From NCBI GenBank assembly GCA_028679495.1, contig JAJRBK010000053.1, positions 1 to 6,027 on the forward strand: DNA of 6,027 nucleotides. Reading direction: 5' to 3'. A model generated the notes under the pieces. It worked only from the letters and a program-made list of their open reading frames with translations. It ran no database searches and was not told where the DNA came from. This document shows, piece by piece, positions 1 through 5,895 of the stretch (the first letter of the stretch is position 1; each line of letters begins with the position of its first letter). The translations under genes and the position numbers were made by a program. This stretch comes from Methanobacteriota archaeon. Lineage in GTDB: Archaea > Halobacteriota > Bog-38 > Methanoflorentales > Methanoflorentaceae.

Positions 1-83
1 TGTAATGGTGGCTGCGGGAATTCCAGGCGCAGACTCTGGTTGATGCACGAATGACATAGAAGGAGATAGCGGAGGGCTCTGAC

Positions 84-203
84 TTAAGTTTTTGCTTTGT
101 TAAGATACATGAAAAACAAACCAATGATAGCCTCCGCCATGATAATCCCCGTGATAGCGAGGACGCCGGCAATGAAGAGCGGTGCTCCTGCAACTTCTGC
201 CAA
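84..203 (-). pseudogene. Probable 3' remnant of a membrane protein gene
   Basis: Read on the minus strand, these codons give 39 residues ending in TAA. The peptide has a long hydrophobic stretch (APLFIAGVLAITGIIMAEAI, then IGLFFMYL) and a basic tail NKAKT, which looks like the last one or two membrane helices of a larger protein. The frame is open back to about 233, where a TAA closes it. It contains no ATG before the hydrophobic part and no Shine-Dalgarno site before the TTG at 201-203, so an independent start is doubtful. The membrane-protein composition suggests real coding origin rather than chance. I do not recognise the family. It may be a decayed gene end left by a rearrangement, or a small membrane protein using the TTG start. 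Confidence 0.35.
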
Positions 204-292
204 TTCGTGGTGGCGGCATGAAGACGCGCGGGTTTAAAGTTATCCGCGATTAGAGCAAGCCTCAATACAACGTTCAGCAGCACGCGCCACTA

Positions 293-323
293 AGAGGGTT
301 CGGACCCTGACTTTACACCCTCT
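293..323 (+). other. Two competing hairpins ahead of the DUF2254-like gene
   Basis: AGGGT (295-299) can pair with ACCCT (304-308) across the loop TCGG. The overlapping AGAGGGT (293-299) can instead pair with ACCCTCT (317-323). The two pairings exclude each other. They lie about 80 bases upstream of the likely start at 403. The pattern is directly visible, but any attenuation or switch role is unproven. The first hairpin looks slightly like a tRNA T-arm, but no tRNA surrounds it. Confidence 0.3.
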
Positions 324-402
324 CCTTGCGCTTGGTTCCATTCTGTTAGCATGATGCCAAAAACTAAGGTGGGTGAGGTACAGTGCGTTCATACGTGGAA
401 AT

Positions 403-1575
403 ATGGCACGAACCATCGCGCTGAATCGTGTTGATCTCATATTTTGGGCACTCGCAGGGCTCATTCTCCTCGCCTTTGTGCTTGACGCCGTGGGTACCAG
501 AATTCTTTTCAATGGTGACGCGAGTGCAGCAAGCTTCCTGTTAAGCGCCATCCCTCAAAGCCTTGCTGCGTTGTTTGCAATAACCTTTTCAGTCCTGCTG
601 ATCGCGCTTGAGTTTTCTGCTTCAAAATATACGCCGAAGGTCCTGCGATTCTTTCTTGAATCTATTTTCACGGATCTACAAATTGTAGCCGTTATTGGGT
701 TTTTCGTCATAACTATGTTTGTGGAATTCGTCACGCTCGCTCATATCAGCGGAACGAGCGTTCCCAACGAGCTGAGGGTGTTGACGTCACTGAGCATCGC
801 CTTGACGGCGTGGTGTTTTCTGCTGATCATTAACCTGTTTCGCCGCGTTCCTCGGTTTTTTAGCCCTGCCGACTTGCTCCGAAACCTTAAGGCAAAGGTC
901 ATAGCGGAGGACAGACCACAGGAGAACGCAGAACTGGTGAAAATACTTGGAGACATTGTTAAGAAGGAGACCATCCAGGGCAACGTTGACGTCGCGCGCG
1001 ATGCAGTCGCCGTAATTGAAGTGACAGCGCTCTATAACGTTCACCACGAACGCGAAGGGCTCAATGAGGAGGTGCTCGAGCAGCTATTTGAAATCTGCCG
1101 AACGGCGATTAGGGTTGACGACGCTATCATGGGCAGCGAGGTTGCTAAGGTGGTAGGCACGATTTGCCGGGCGGCCATAGACGAGGACAGTCGCTACCTT
1201 GGGGGATTACGTTACTTGCGAGAGATCGGTATGCTTGCACTCGACCCGGTGCGTGGAATCGTCCACTCACCACTTCTCCTGTCTGTGTCTCACCTATTCG
1301 GCGATCTGATACGGCACGCACGAGATGCGGAACGAAGCCTGCACACGCTTTTTGCGATCATGCAGTTTCTTATCTTAGGCAGCTTCTACAACGCAAATCA
1401 CGAATCCGTCGCAAACCATGTCATCGAGGATATCACGTCCGTATGCTCGAAGGCAGAGGTTACCGTCGCCTATAACGGGTTAATGGAGAAGAAAGAGGCG
1501 TTAAAGGCGTACTTTGGTGGAAAAGATCCAGAAGAAGCTATAAAAGAGTTCTACAACGTATTGATGGCATACTAA
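403..1575 (+). CDS. DUF2254-like four-helix membrane protein
   Basis: This encodes a 390-residue integral membrane protein of unknown function. Hydrophobic segments lie at about residues 11-30, 44-70, 92-114 and 126-146. From about residue 150 to the end the protein is soluble, charged and mostly helical in appearance. The segment after helix 2 (TFSVLLIALEFSASKYTPKV, then LRFF) closely resembles the signature of DUF2254 predicted membrane proteins, where a helix ends in V-F-S-I-x-L-V-A-L and is followed by a S-S-x-[FY]-x-P-[RK]-x-L-R-x-F run. No enzyme motif is visible. I chose ATG 403 because it directly precedes a typical cytoplasmic N-terminus. An in-frame GTG at 373 would add ten residues, but its nearest AAGGTGG lies too close. 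Neither start has a good Shine-Dalgarno site. The gene is convergent with the small zinc-ribbon-like gene on the other strand. The family assignment is from memory of the motif, so it is moderately sure. Confidence 0.65.
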   Translation: MARTIALNRVDLIFWALAGLILLAFVLDAVGTRILFNGDASAASFLLSAIPQSLAALFAITFSVLLIALEFSASKYTPKVLRFFLESIFTDLQIVAVIGFFVITMFVEFVTLAHISGTSVPNELRVLTSLSIALTAWCFLLIINLFRRVPRFFSPADLLRNLKAKVIAEDRPQENAELVKILGDIVKKETIQGNVDVARDAVAVIEVTALYNVHHEREGLNEEVLEQLFEICRTAIRVDDAIMGSEVAKVVGTICRAAIDEDSRYLGGLRYLREIGMLALDPVRGIVHSPLLLSVSHLFGDLIRHARDAERSLHTLFAIMQFLILGSFYNANHESVANHVIEDITSVCSKAEVTVAYNGLMEKKEALKAYFGGKDPEEAIKEFYNVLMAY

Positions 1576-1591
1576 GATATGATCTAGGCGT

Positions 1592-1786
1592 TCACAGACG
1601 GACGTTGGGAACGTGATGCTTATCAGCGCATCTTAGGTTGTACAGCTCGGCCTTCGCTTTGCCTATTGGACAGTCTGGTGAGTGCTTATCTGCGCCGCAG
1701 TGCAGACAGGCGTTATCGAGCGCTTTGAGCGCCTCGTCGATCTGCTCAAAGGATACATCCTTCCCGCTGTACTTCCACTTAGTCAT
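1592..1786 (-). CDS. Small Cys/His-rich, probable zinc-binding protein
   Basis: This is a 64-residue hypothetical protein. A charged helix (about residues 12-26, VSFEQIDEALKALDN) leads into a metal-site pattern: C27-x2-C30-G-x4-H35-x3-C39-P. A further Cys follows at 53, and there are two His at 56-57. This looks like a short zinc-binding knuckle; iron-sulfur binding is less likely. The frame continues upstream to an ATG at 1853-1855, and there is another ATG at 1811-1813. I chose ATG 1784-1786 because the minus strand reads GGTGAT-AGC-ATG, a good anti-16S match at normal spacing, while the upstream ATGs have none. A TTTTAAATA box (1842 to 1834, minus strand) lies at a fitting distance for an archaeal TATA box. 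The gene ends 16 bases from the end of the convergent DUF2254-like gene. I know no function for it. Confidence 0.6.
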   Translation of the reverse strand: MTKWKYSGKDVSFEQIDEALKALDNACLHCGADKHSPDCPIGKAKAELYNLRCADKHHVPNVRL

Positions 1787-1833
1787 GCTATCACCGTAAT
1801 CGTCAGGGGACATGTAAGAGTACGTGCGACATC

Positions 1834-1842
1834 TATTTAAAA
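1834..1842 (-). promoter_or_regulatory. Possible TATA box for the small zinc-protein gene
   Basis: The minus strand reads TTTTAAATA here, close to an archaeal TATA box. A transcript starting about 25 bases downstream would have a leader of some 27 bases containing the GGTGAT ribosome site. If the organism is bacterial, a better candidate is the TATAAT at 1879 to 1874 (minus strand), but its -35 region is poor (GTGATG, 17-base spacing). Confidence 0.3.
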
Positions 1843-2087
1843 GACGTGTCGCCATTCTTGGGATCTTTAAATGATTATATTATGTCGAGCGAAGAACATC
1901 ACGTCCGGCACGTTTATCGGGCAACAACTCAAATAATGTCGTCGCCTTCATCACAGTTTTTGTGGGATAAAGAGAGACCGGCTGTGGTTACTGTCGATGA
2001 CCTTCGCCTGATGTAGGCGATCGACGTTGCTATAGCGCCTTTAATCTGTCAGCATACTGGCCGAGCTTGTCTCGATAAGCACCTTTC

Positions 2088-2117
2088 TTGACATCTTTTT
2101 GGGATGGGCAAAATGAT
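2088..2117 (+). promoter_or_regulatory. Orphan sigma-70-like promoter
   Basis: A perfect TTGACA (2088-2093) is followed 18 bases later by AATGAT (2112-2117), which matches four of six positions of the -10 consensus. It points toward the TetR gene, but nearly 290 bases lie between them with no gene. It could give a long leader or a small RNA. If the organism is archaeal the match is chance. Confidence 0.3.
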
Positions 2118-2358
2118 TACCGGACGTTTCTCATCATCTTATCAAACTACTGTTGAGCTCTATGCCCCCGTACGTGCGAAAAATGCGGCCCGTTTGAACT
2201 TCGGCTCATTAGTGGTGATATAAGTTCGCATAACGCTTGATAAGGAGCCGCCCCAGATGGGAGCATGAGGGTGCATACTCTGCGTCGGACTAAATAATTA
2301 CTACATAGGTTGTGCGAAGCACGAACATATCAGCAGTGTATGATCTCGGCGATATGAA

Positions 2359-2367
2359 ATATTAAAT
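2359..2367 (+). promoter_or_regulatory. AT-rich core promoter box of the TetR gene
   Basis: ATATTAAAT just before the dyads could be an archaeal TATA box or a bacterial -10 (TATTAA at 2360-2365). No good -35 is visible at 17 bases. Either reading puts the transcription start inside or beside the operator, so a bound repressor would block transcription. Confidence 0.35.
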
Positions 2368-2400
2368 ACTAATACCGATAGGTTAGTTATCGGTTACTAA
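2368..2400. promoter_or_regulatory. Probable TetR operator (overlapping inverted repeats)
   Basis: ACCGATA (2374-2380) and TATCGGT (2388-2394) form a perfect 7-base inverted repeat with a 7-base spacer. Overlapping it, 2383-2400 (TTAGTTATCGGTTACTAA) is an 18-base dyad with seven of nine paired positions matching. The pentamer ACTAA or its complement TTAGT occurs three times, at 2368, 2383 and 2396. The dyads end eight bases before the TetR start codon and directly follow an AT-rich box. This is the usual place for an autorepression site of a TetR-family protein. The symmetry is seen directly; the binding partner is inferred. Confidence 0.6.
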
Positions 2401-2408
2401 CACAAGTC

Positions 2409-2999
2409 ATGGCAACCGAACGTAAGAACACGCAGACGAGGAGAGAAGAAGCGCTTATTGTAGCGATGACTATCATTCACAAGGAGGGGATACACAACCT
2501 CACTCTTCGCCGCGTGGCAGAGGGCCTTGGGATATCTGAGGCCGCCCTTTTCCGCCATTTCAAGGACAAGGAGGACCTGATTGACCTCCTAGCCTCGAAG
2601 GTGTTCGATCAGTACATGGTCAAGGAGCCGGAGGACGTCGAAGATTTGGCAGCCAGTCTCCTTAGGATGATGAAGAGTCAGTTCGCCTCCTTCCAAGAAC
2701 GGCCTGAGGCGACCTCAGTGCTCTTCCAGGAGGATATCTTCCGAGAGTACCCCGCGGTCAGGGCGCGCTTCGACGTGAGGCGCCATCAAAGGGCGGATCG
2801 AATTGCCAGGATGATAAAAAACGCACAGGCCAGAGGTCAGGCCGGTACGACCATCGATCCGGAAGTGTTTGCACTCATCTACATGGGCGCGATGCGCATC
2901 GCCGTCTTGGAGTGGCGGTCGGAGGGGTGCGCGTCCGACCTCGTCGGCAAGGCTGACACTCTCCATGCGCATCTGGTTCGCATTCTGCGGGAGGCCTGA
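2409..2999 (+). CDS. TetR/AcrR-family transcriptional repressor
   Basis: This is a 196-residue one-component regulator, of normal length for the family. The N-terminus (residues about 10-57) is a typical TetR DNA-binding domain. The helix-turn-helix runs TLRRVAEGLGISEAALFRHF and is followed by KDKEDLI, the usual start of helix 4. The remainder (about 60-196) is helical and variable, as expected for the dimerisation and ligand-binding domain; the ligand cannot be read from sequence. The start is ATG 2409. No Shine-Dalgarno site precedes it (AACACAAGTC), so translation may be leaderless or weak, which would suit a low-level regulator. A strong dyad lies directly upstream and probably mediates autorepression. 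The hcp gene starts 159 bases after the stop on the same strand, so hcp and the following genes are the natural targets. This resembles a stress-responsive regulator, but that part is inferred. Confidence 0.9.
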   Translation: MATERKNTQTRREEALIVAMTIIHKEGIHNLTLRRVAEGLGISEAALFRHFKDKEDLIDLLASKVFDQYMVKEPEDVEDLAASLLRMMKSQFASFQERPEATSVLFQEDIFREYPAVRARFDVRRHQRADRIARMIKNAQARGQAGTTIDPEVFALIYMGAMRIAVLEWRSEGCASDLVGKADTLHAHLVRILREA

Positions 3000-3111
3000 G
3001 CTCATGGCGCCGCTTAATTACACCCTGCTGAGTGGTGAGGGTTCCCCGGCCCACGGAGGCGACAAACGTGCTCTGAAACTAAGCAATGTGTAACATGGAG
3101 TTGGGATGCAC

Positions 3112-3130
3112 ATGATTGGTTACTTAAAAA
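3112..3130 (+). promoter_or_regulatory. Candidate hcp promoter with possible TetR half-site
   Basis: The sequence GGTTACTTAAAAAA (3118-3130 and on) shares GGTTACT with the right arm of the dyad upstream of the TetR gene (GGTTACTAA, 2392-2400). It overlaps an AT-rich box suited to a promoter. A TTGGGA at 3101-3106 lies 17 bases before TTAAAA, a weak bacterial pair. No full inverted repeat is present here, so a TetR site is only a possibility. Confidence 0.3.
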
Positions 3131-3158
3131 AGCAAATCTAACAACCGAGGATCAAAAA

Positions 3159-4468
3159 ATGGCAACAAAAGAAAAACCTGACATGTTCTGTTATCAATGT
3201 TCACAGACTGCGGGAGGAGAAGCGTGCACAATTAAGGGCGTATGTGGTAAGGAACCCACCGTCGCTCGATTACAAGATAATCTCCTCTTGCGATCAAGGG
3301 CATCAGTGCGTACGCATATCACGCGCGCGAACTCGGCTACAGTGATGACACGGTTAACGCCTTCATTGAGCGCGCGTTCTTTTCGACGCTCACCAACGTG
3401 AATTTGGACGCCATGGAGTACGTGAAGCTCTCCTTGGAGGCAGGCGAGATGAACATTCGGACGATGCGGCTGCTTAAGAAGGCACACATCGAACGGTACG
3501 GAGAGCCTGTTCCAACAGAGGTACAAACTGGTACGGTCAAGGGGCATGGCATCCTCATCACCGGCCACGACTTCCTCGTGCTCGAGAAGCTCTTGCAGCA
3601 GGTCGATGGAACGGACGTGAACGTGTACACGCACTCAGAGATGCTCCCTGCCCACGGCTATCCTGGCTTAAAGAAGTACAAAAACCTCGTTGGCAACTTG
3701 GGAAAAGCGTGGTATGACCAAAAGGAGCTCTTCCCGAAGTATTCTATGGCGATTCTTGGCACGACGAACTGTTTCTTACCTCCAAAAGCTGATATCACTG
3801 ATCGGATGTTTTCGACTGGGCCTGTTCGCTTGCCGGGGGTGCAAAACATCGAGGGCTATGATTACAGGGCGGTCATTGAAAAGGCACACTCATTACCAGA
3901 GCTTCCTGATGAGCCGGGCGACCACGTGCTGATGACGGGCTTTTCCGCATCGGTCGTGCTCTCGCTGGCGCCGACCATCAAGAAGCTCGTTGAGGAGGGC
4001 AAAATACGCCACTTCTTCCTCGTTGGTGGCTGCGATACGCCCTTGAAAAAGAGCACGTATTACCGTGAGTTTGTGCAGAAGCTTCCTTCAGATACGGTAA
4101 TTCTCACACTCGCATGCGGCAAGTACCAGTTTAATGACCTTGACCTCGGGACGATCGAGGGCGTCCCACGCCTCATCGATCTTGGGCAGTGCAACGACGC
4201 AATCGTCGCGGTGGACATCGCCCAAGCATTAGCCGACCTCTTCGGCGTTGGGGTCAACGACCTGCCGTTGACGCTCTCGGTCAGCTGGATGGAGCAAAAA
4301 GCCGTGGCGATTCTCTGGAGTCTGCTTGCGCTTGGGATAAAAGGCATCTACTTGGGGCCCATCCTTCCCGGCTGGGTGAACGAGGATATCTTGAAACTTC
4401 TTGTCGATACGTACGATATCAAGTTGGTGACAACGCCTGATGAGGATATCAAGAAGATGCTCGCGTAA
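3159..4468 (+). pseudogene. hcp: Hybrid cluster protein (class III type), broken by a one-base frameshift
   Basis: Hcp is a cytoplasmic iron-sulfur protein, described as hydroxylamine reductase and more recently linked to NO reduction and nitrosative stress. The frame from ATG 3159 (GAGG at 3147-3150, good spacing) gives the N-terminal cluster motif C11-x2-C14-x8-C23-x5-C29, the [4Fe-4S] type. After CTC CTC at 3282-3287 the frame is lost and would stop at 3399-3401. Adding one base near 3288 restores the family sequence, LLFAIKGISAYAYHARELGY, and a product of about 436 residues. That is some 100 shorter than the usual 540-550, the hallmark of class III Hcp, which lacks a helical bundle after the N-terminal motif. 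All hybrid-cluster ligands are present in the restored numbering: H137, E161, C205, C292, C320, C345, E379 and K381. Their spacing matches the Desulfovibrio protein closely. The downstream part has no ribosome site of its own. The lesion is a recent mutation, a sequencing error, or less likely recoding. Confidence 0.9.
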
Positions 4469-4545
4469 AGAAAGCGAAAGCTATTGCATCAAACTGAATA
4501 TTATGCTCAACAGATCAGGAAAGAGGAGTAATTAGGAGAAAGCAT

Positions 4546-5085
4546 ATGCCGCCCCATTGCGATACGATAGACGGCCCAGTTGTCAGTGCTGCACGAGTAG
4601 CGCTAGACACGGGAAATGTGAATTTTGTCCTCATTTGGGTACCAGAGAGCGCAGAAAATGAACTTAAAGAAGTGTTCGAAAAGACGCTCCGAGTGAGAAA
4701 GACAGGCGCAGAGGCGCAAGTTGTTGCTGACGAATGGTTTTTCGAAAACGTCGTACGTTTGCATAGAGCAGGCGAGGGAGCGCCGTTCACTGGCCTCAAA
4801 CGAGCTGGGCTTGATTGGGGCCCTGTCGTGCCACGGGCAGAAAAGGCCATCGAAACGAATGACGCAACTGACGCAATTGGCTTCGTTATGCAAGCTATCG
4901 AAAACGACTTGCAGCAACGGTTCAAACGCGCCATCTCAACAAAGAACTATGGTGTAAACGACGTCAGAGCAGGACGGGAATTCGTCGAGGCGTACATCAA
5001 CTTCGTTGTTTACTCTCACCATCTATATGCCCAGATGATGCGAGGACAAAGTGCCGGCGAAGAACAGAAACACCAATGCGCATAG
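4546..5085 (+). CDS. DUF6448 family protein
   Basis: This is a 179-residue soluble protein of a conserved but uncharacterised family. I recognise it from the N-terminus MPPHCDTIDGPVV and the block RLHRAGEGAPFTGLKRAGLD, followed by WGPVVPRAEKAIET, which are the family's most conserved runs. It looks all-helical, with no signal peptide or membrane segment. Likely functional polar residues are H4, C5, D6, H73, E77 and the pair H158-H159 in YSHHLY; these could form a metal or cofactor site, though that is inference. The start at ATG 4546 is supported by AGGAGA at 4533-4538. It lies 77 bases after hcp on the same strand with no clear terminator, so co-transcription with hcp is likely. The C-terminal tail after about residue 166 is polar and probably variable. 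The family call is fairly sure; the function is unknown. Confidence 0.8.
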   Translation: MPPHCDTIDGPVVSAARVALDTGNVNFVLIWVPESAENELKEVFEKTLRVRKTGAEAQVVADEWFFENVVRLHRAGEGAPFTGLKRAGLDWGPVVPRAEKAIETNDATDAIGFVMQAIENDLQQRFKRAISTKNYGVNDVRAGREFVEAYINFVVYSHHLYAQMMRGQSAGEEQKHQCA

Positions 5086-5087
5086 GG

Positions 5088-5105
5088 GTTGTTGAACGCA
5101 ACAAC
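5088..5105 (+). terminator. Perfect 7-base-pair hairpin after the DUF6448 gene
   Basis: GTTGTTG (5088-5094) and CAACAAC (5099-5105) pair perfectly around the loop AACG, starting three bases after the stop codon. The following AATTTCT has only a short T run and the stem is not GC-rich, so this is at most a weak terminator. An RNA-stability or processing element fits equally well. Confidence 0.35.
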
Positions 5106-5131
5106 AATTTCTAAAGCAGCGTTTAACTAAG

Positions 5132-5147
5132 AACCATTTTGATGGTT
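5132..5147 (+). promoter_or_regulatory. Second hairpin just before the cupin ribosome site
   Basis: AACCAT (5132-5137) and ATGGTT (5142-5147) form a perfect 6-base-pair stem with a TTTG loop. The stem ends eight bases before the GGAGG (5156-5160) of the cupin gene. It could protect the 5' end of the cupin message or act as an operator dyad. It is visible in the sequence, but its role is unproven. Confidence 0.35.
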
Positions 5148-5167
5148 AGCATTTTGGAGGCATAAAC

Positions 5168-5497
5168 TTGAGTGAAATTGAAATGTACAAAAGTAAAGCG
5201 GTTGACACAAAAACACTTGTCGAATATTCGGCTGATTCTATAGTAAGCAAGACCCTTATCGACACGAAAGCGGGCACGATCACGCTGTTTGCGTTCGATG
5301 CAGGGCAGGGCTTGAGCGAGCATGCCGCGCCGTACGATGCGGTTGTTCAGATCATCGATGGCGATGCTGTGGTTACCATCGGAGGCAACACTGTCCGTGC
5401 CAGTGAGGGGAACCTGGTCGTCATACCCGCAAACATCCCTCACGCGCTCCATGCCAAAAACCGTTTCAAGATGCTTTTAACAATGATTCGCGCCTAA
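5168..5497 (+). CDS. Small single-domain cupin protein
   Basis: This is a 109-residue one-domain cupin. Motif 1 covers residues 47-66: G47 and H52 are present, but the usual second His of H-x-H is Ala54 and the acidic position is D57. Motif 2 is GNLVVIPANIPHALHAKN (81-98) with P87, H92 and H95. The ending RFKMLLTMI is typical of a cupin subgroup common in anaerobes. The canonical metal site is therefore reduced, and enzyme activity is uncertain; many such proteins have no assigned role. I chose TTG 5168 because GGAGG (5156-5160) sits seven bases before it. An ATG five codons later has no such site. The gene lies 82 bases after the DUF6448 gene, with two hairpins between, and on the same strand. 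It is likely part of the hcp unit or transcribed on its own from the spacer. Confidence 0.85.
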   Translation: MSEIEMYKSKAVDTKTLVEYSADSIVSKTLIDTKAGTITLFAFDAGQGLSEHAAPYDAVVQIIDGDAVVTIGGNTVRASEGNLVVIPANIPHALHAKNRFKMLLTMIRA

Positions 5498-5523
5498 AGC
5501 TGCTACAAATTTCGAGGTATCTT

Positions 5524-5895
5524 ATGACAAACGAAACGAAGGGGAGCCCCTACACAGGGAAAGAGACCCCAGAAAGTCAGGAATTGATCGATAAAGTGCG
5601 ACGACTAAGTCCGGGAGCTCAGAGCGTCCTATACGCAATGCTCATGGAAGAGGGAGAAGAAGAACCACCACAACGCGAAGGGTTCACCCCCGCTGATATA
5701 CATCAAGCATGCGCTGCCTGTAGCTTAGATGACGCAGCTACACCAGAATCCCTGATTGACGCTGGCATAGCTGAGCTTAAAGACCAGAAATTCATCGAAG
5801 AGCGAGAAGGACGGCTATATCTCATTACGCAGACTGAGCATATGCGTACCTTTGAAAAGTCAGTCGAGAGTAGTATGTACGTTGTTCGCAAGTGA
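5524..5895 (+). CDS. Hypothetical protein with a winged-helix-like C-terminal half
   Basis: This is a 123-residue protein I do not recognise. The N-terminus is polar and probably disordered (about 1-18). It is followed by a helix (LIDKVRRLSPGAQSVLYAML) and an acidic stretch EEGEEEPPQ. Residues about 54-104 read like a winged-helix fold: a helix around TPADIHQAC, a second around TPESLIDAGIAELKDQKF, then the wing IEEREGRLYLIT. Two Cys lie at about 63 and 66 (CAAC), which might be redox-active or metal-binding. The start at ATG 5524 is supported by GAGG at 5513-5516. It begins 26 bases after the cupin gene and overlaps the next gene by one base (TGATG), so it is in an operon with both. A DNA-binding or sensor role is inference only. 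Confidence 0.7.
   Translation: MTNETKGSPYTGKETPESQELIDKVRRLSPGAQSVLYAMLMEEGEEEPPQREGFTPADIHQACAACSLDDAATPESLIDAGIAELKDQKFIEEREGRLYLITQTEHMRTFEKSVESSMYVVRK

Larger units (their letters stand above)
1787..2366. other. Long intergenic stretch without a convincing gene
   Basis: About 580 bases carry no reading frame that looks coding. The best candidate is 44 codons from ATG 1882 to TAG 2014-2016, which lacks a ribosome site and has no recognisable motif. Small structures are present: a hairpin TCGCCT-GATGT-AGGCGA at 2004-2020, the short dyad GTGC-GAA-GCAC at 2312-2322, and the octamer TACGTGCG in two copies (1821 and 2171). The stretch could be decayed coding sequence, a regulatory or small-RNA region, or an old insertion site. 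No insertion-sequence ends, long repeats or CRISPR units are visible. Confidence 0.5.

Noticed and set aside
291..312. T-arm-like sequence GAGGGTTCGGACCCT suggesting a tRNA
   Set aside because: No acceptor stem, D-arm or anticodon arm can be built around it on either strand, and the T-loop length is wrong.
1882..2016. 44-codon plus-strand frame in the long gap
   Set aside because: It has no ribosome site and no recognisable motif, and it ends at a TAG inside a hairpin. A chance frame is as likely as a gene.
2869..3093. Plus-strand frame overlapping the end of the TetR gene
   Set aside because: Most of it overlaps the well-supported TetR frame, and the rest shows no start signal or coding character.
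3194..3634. 146-codon minus-strand frame opposite hcp
   Set aside because: It lies antisense to clearly conserved Hcp codons, and its translation is low-complexity-like with no family signal; it is a shadow.
3398..4468. Downstream part of hcp as an independent gene starting at GTG 3398
   Set aside because: No ribosome site precedes it, and family similarity continues upstream in the same frame to about 3290, so it is the rest of a broken gene.
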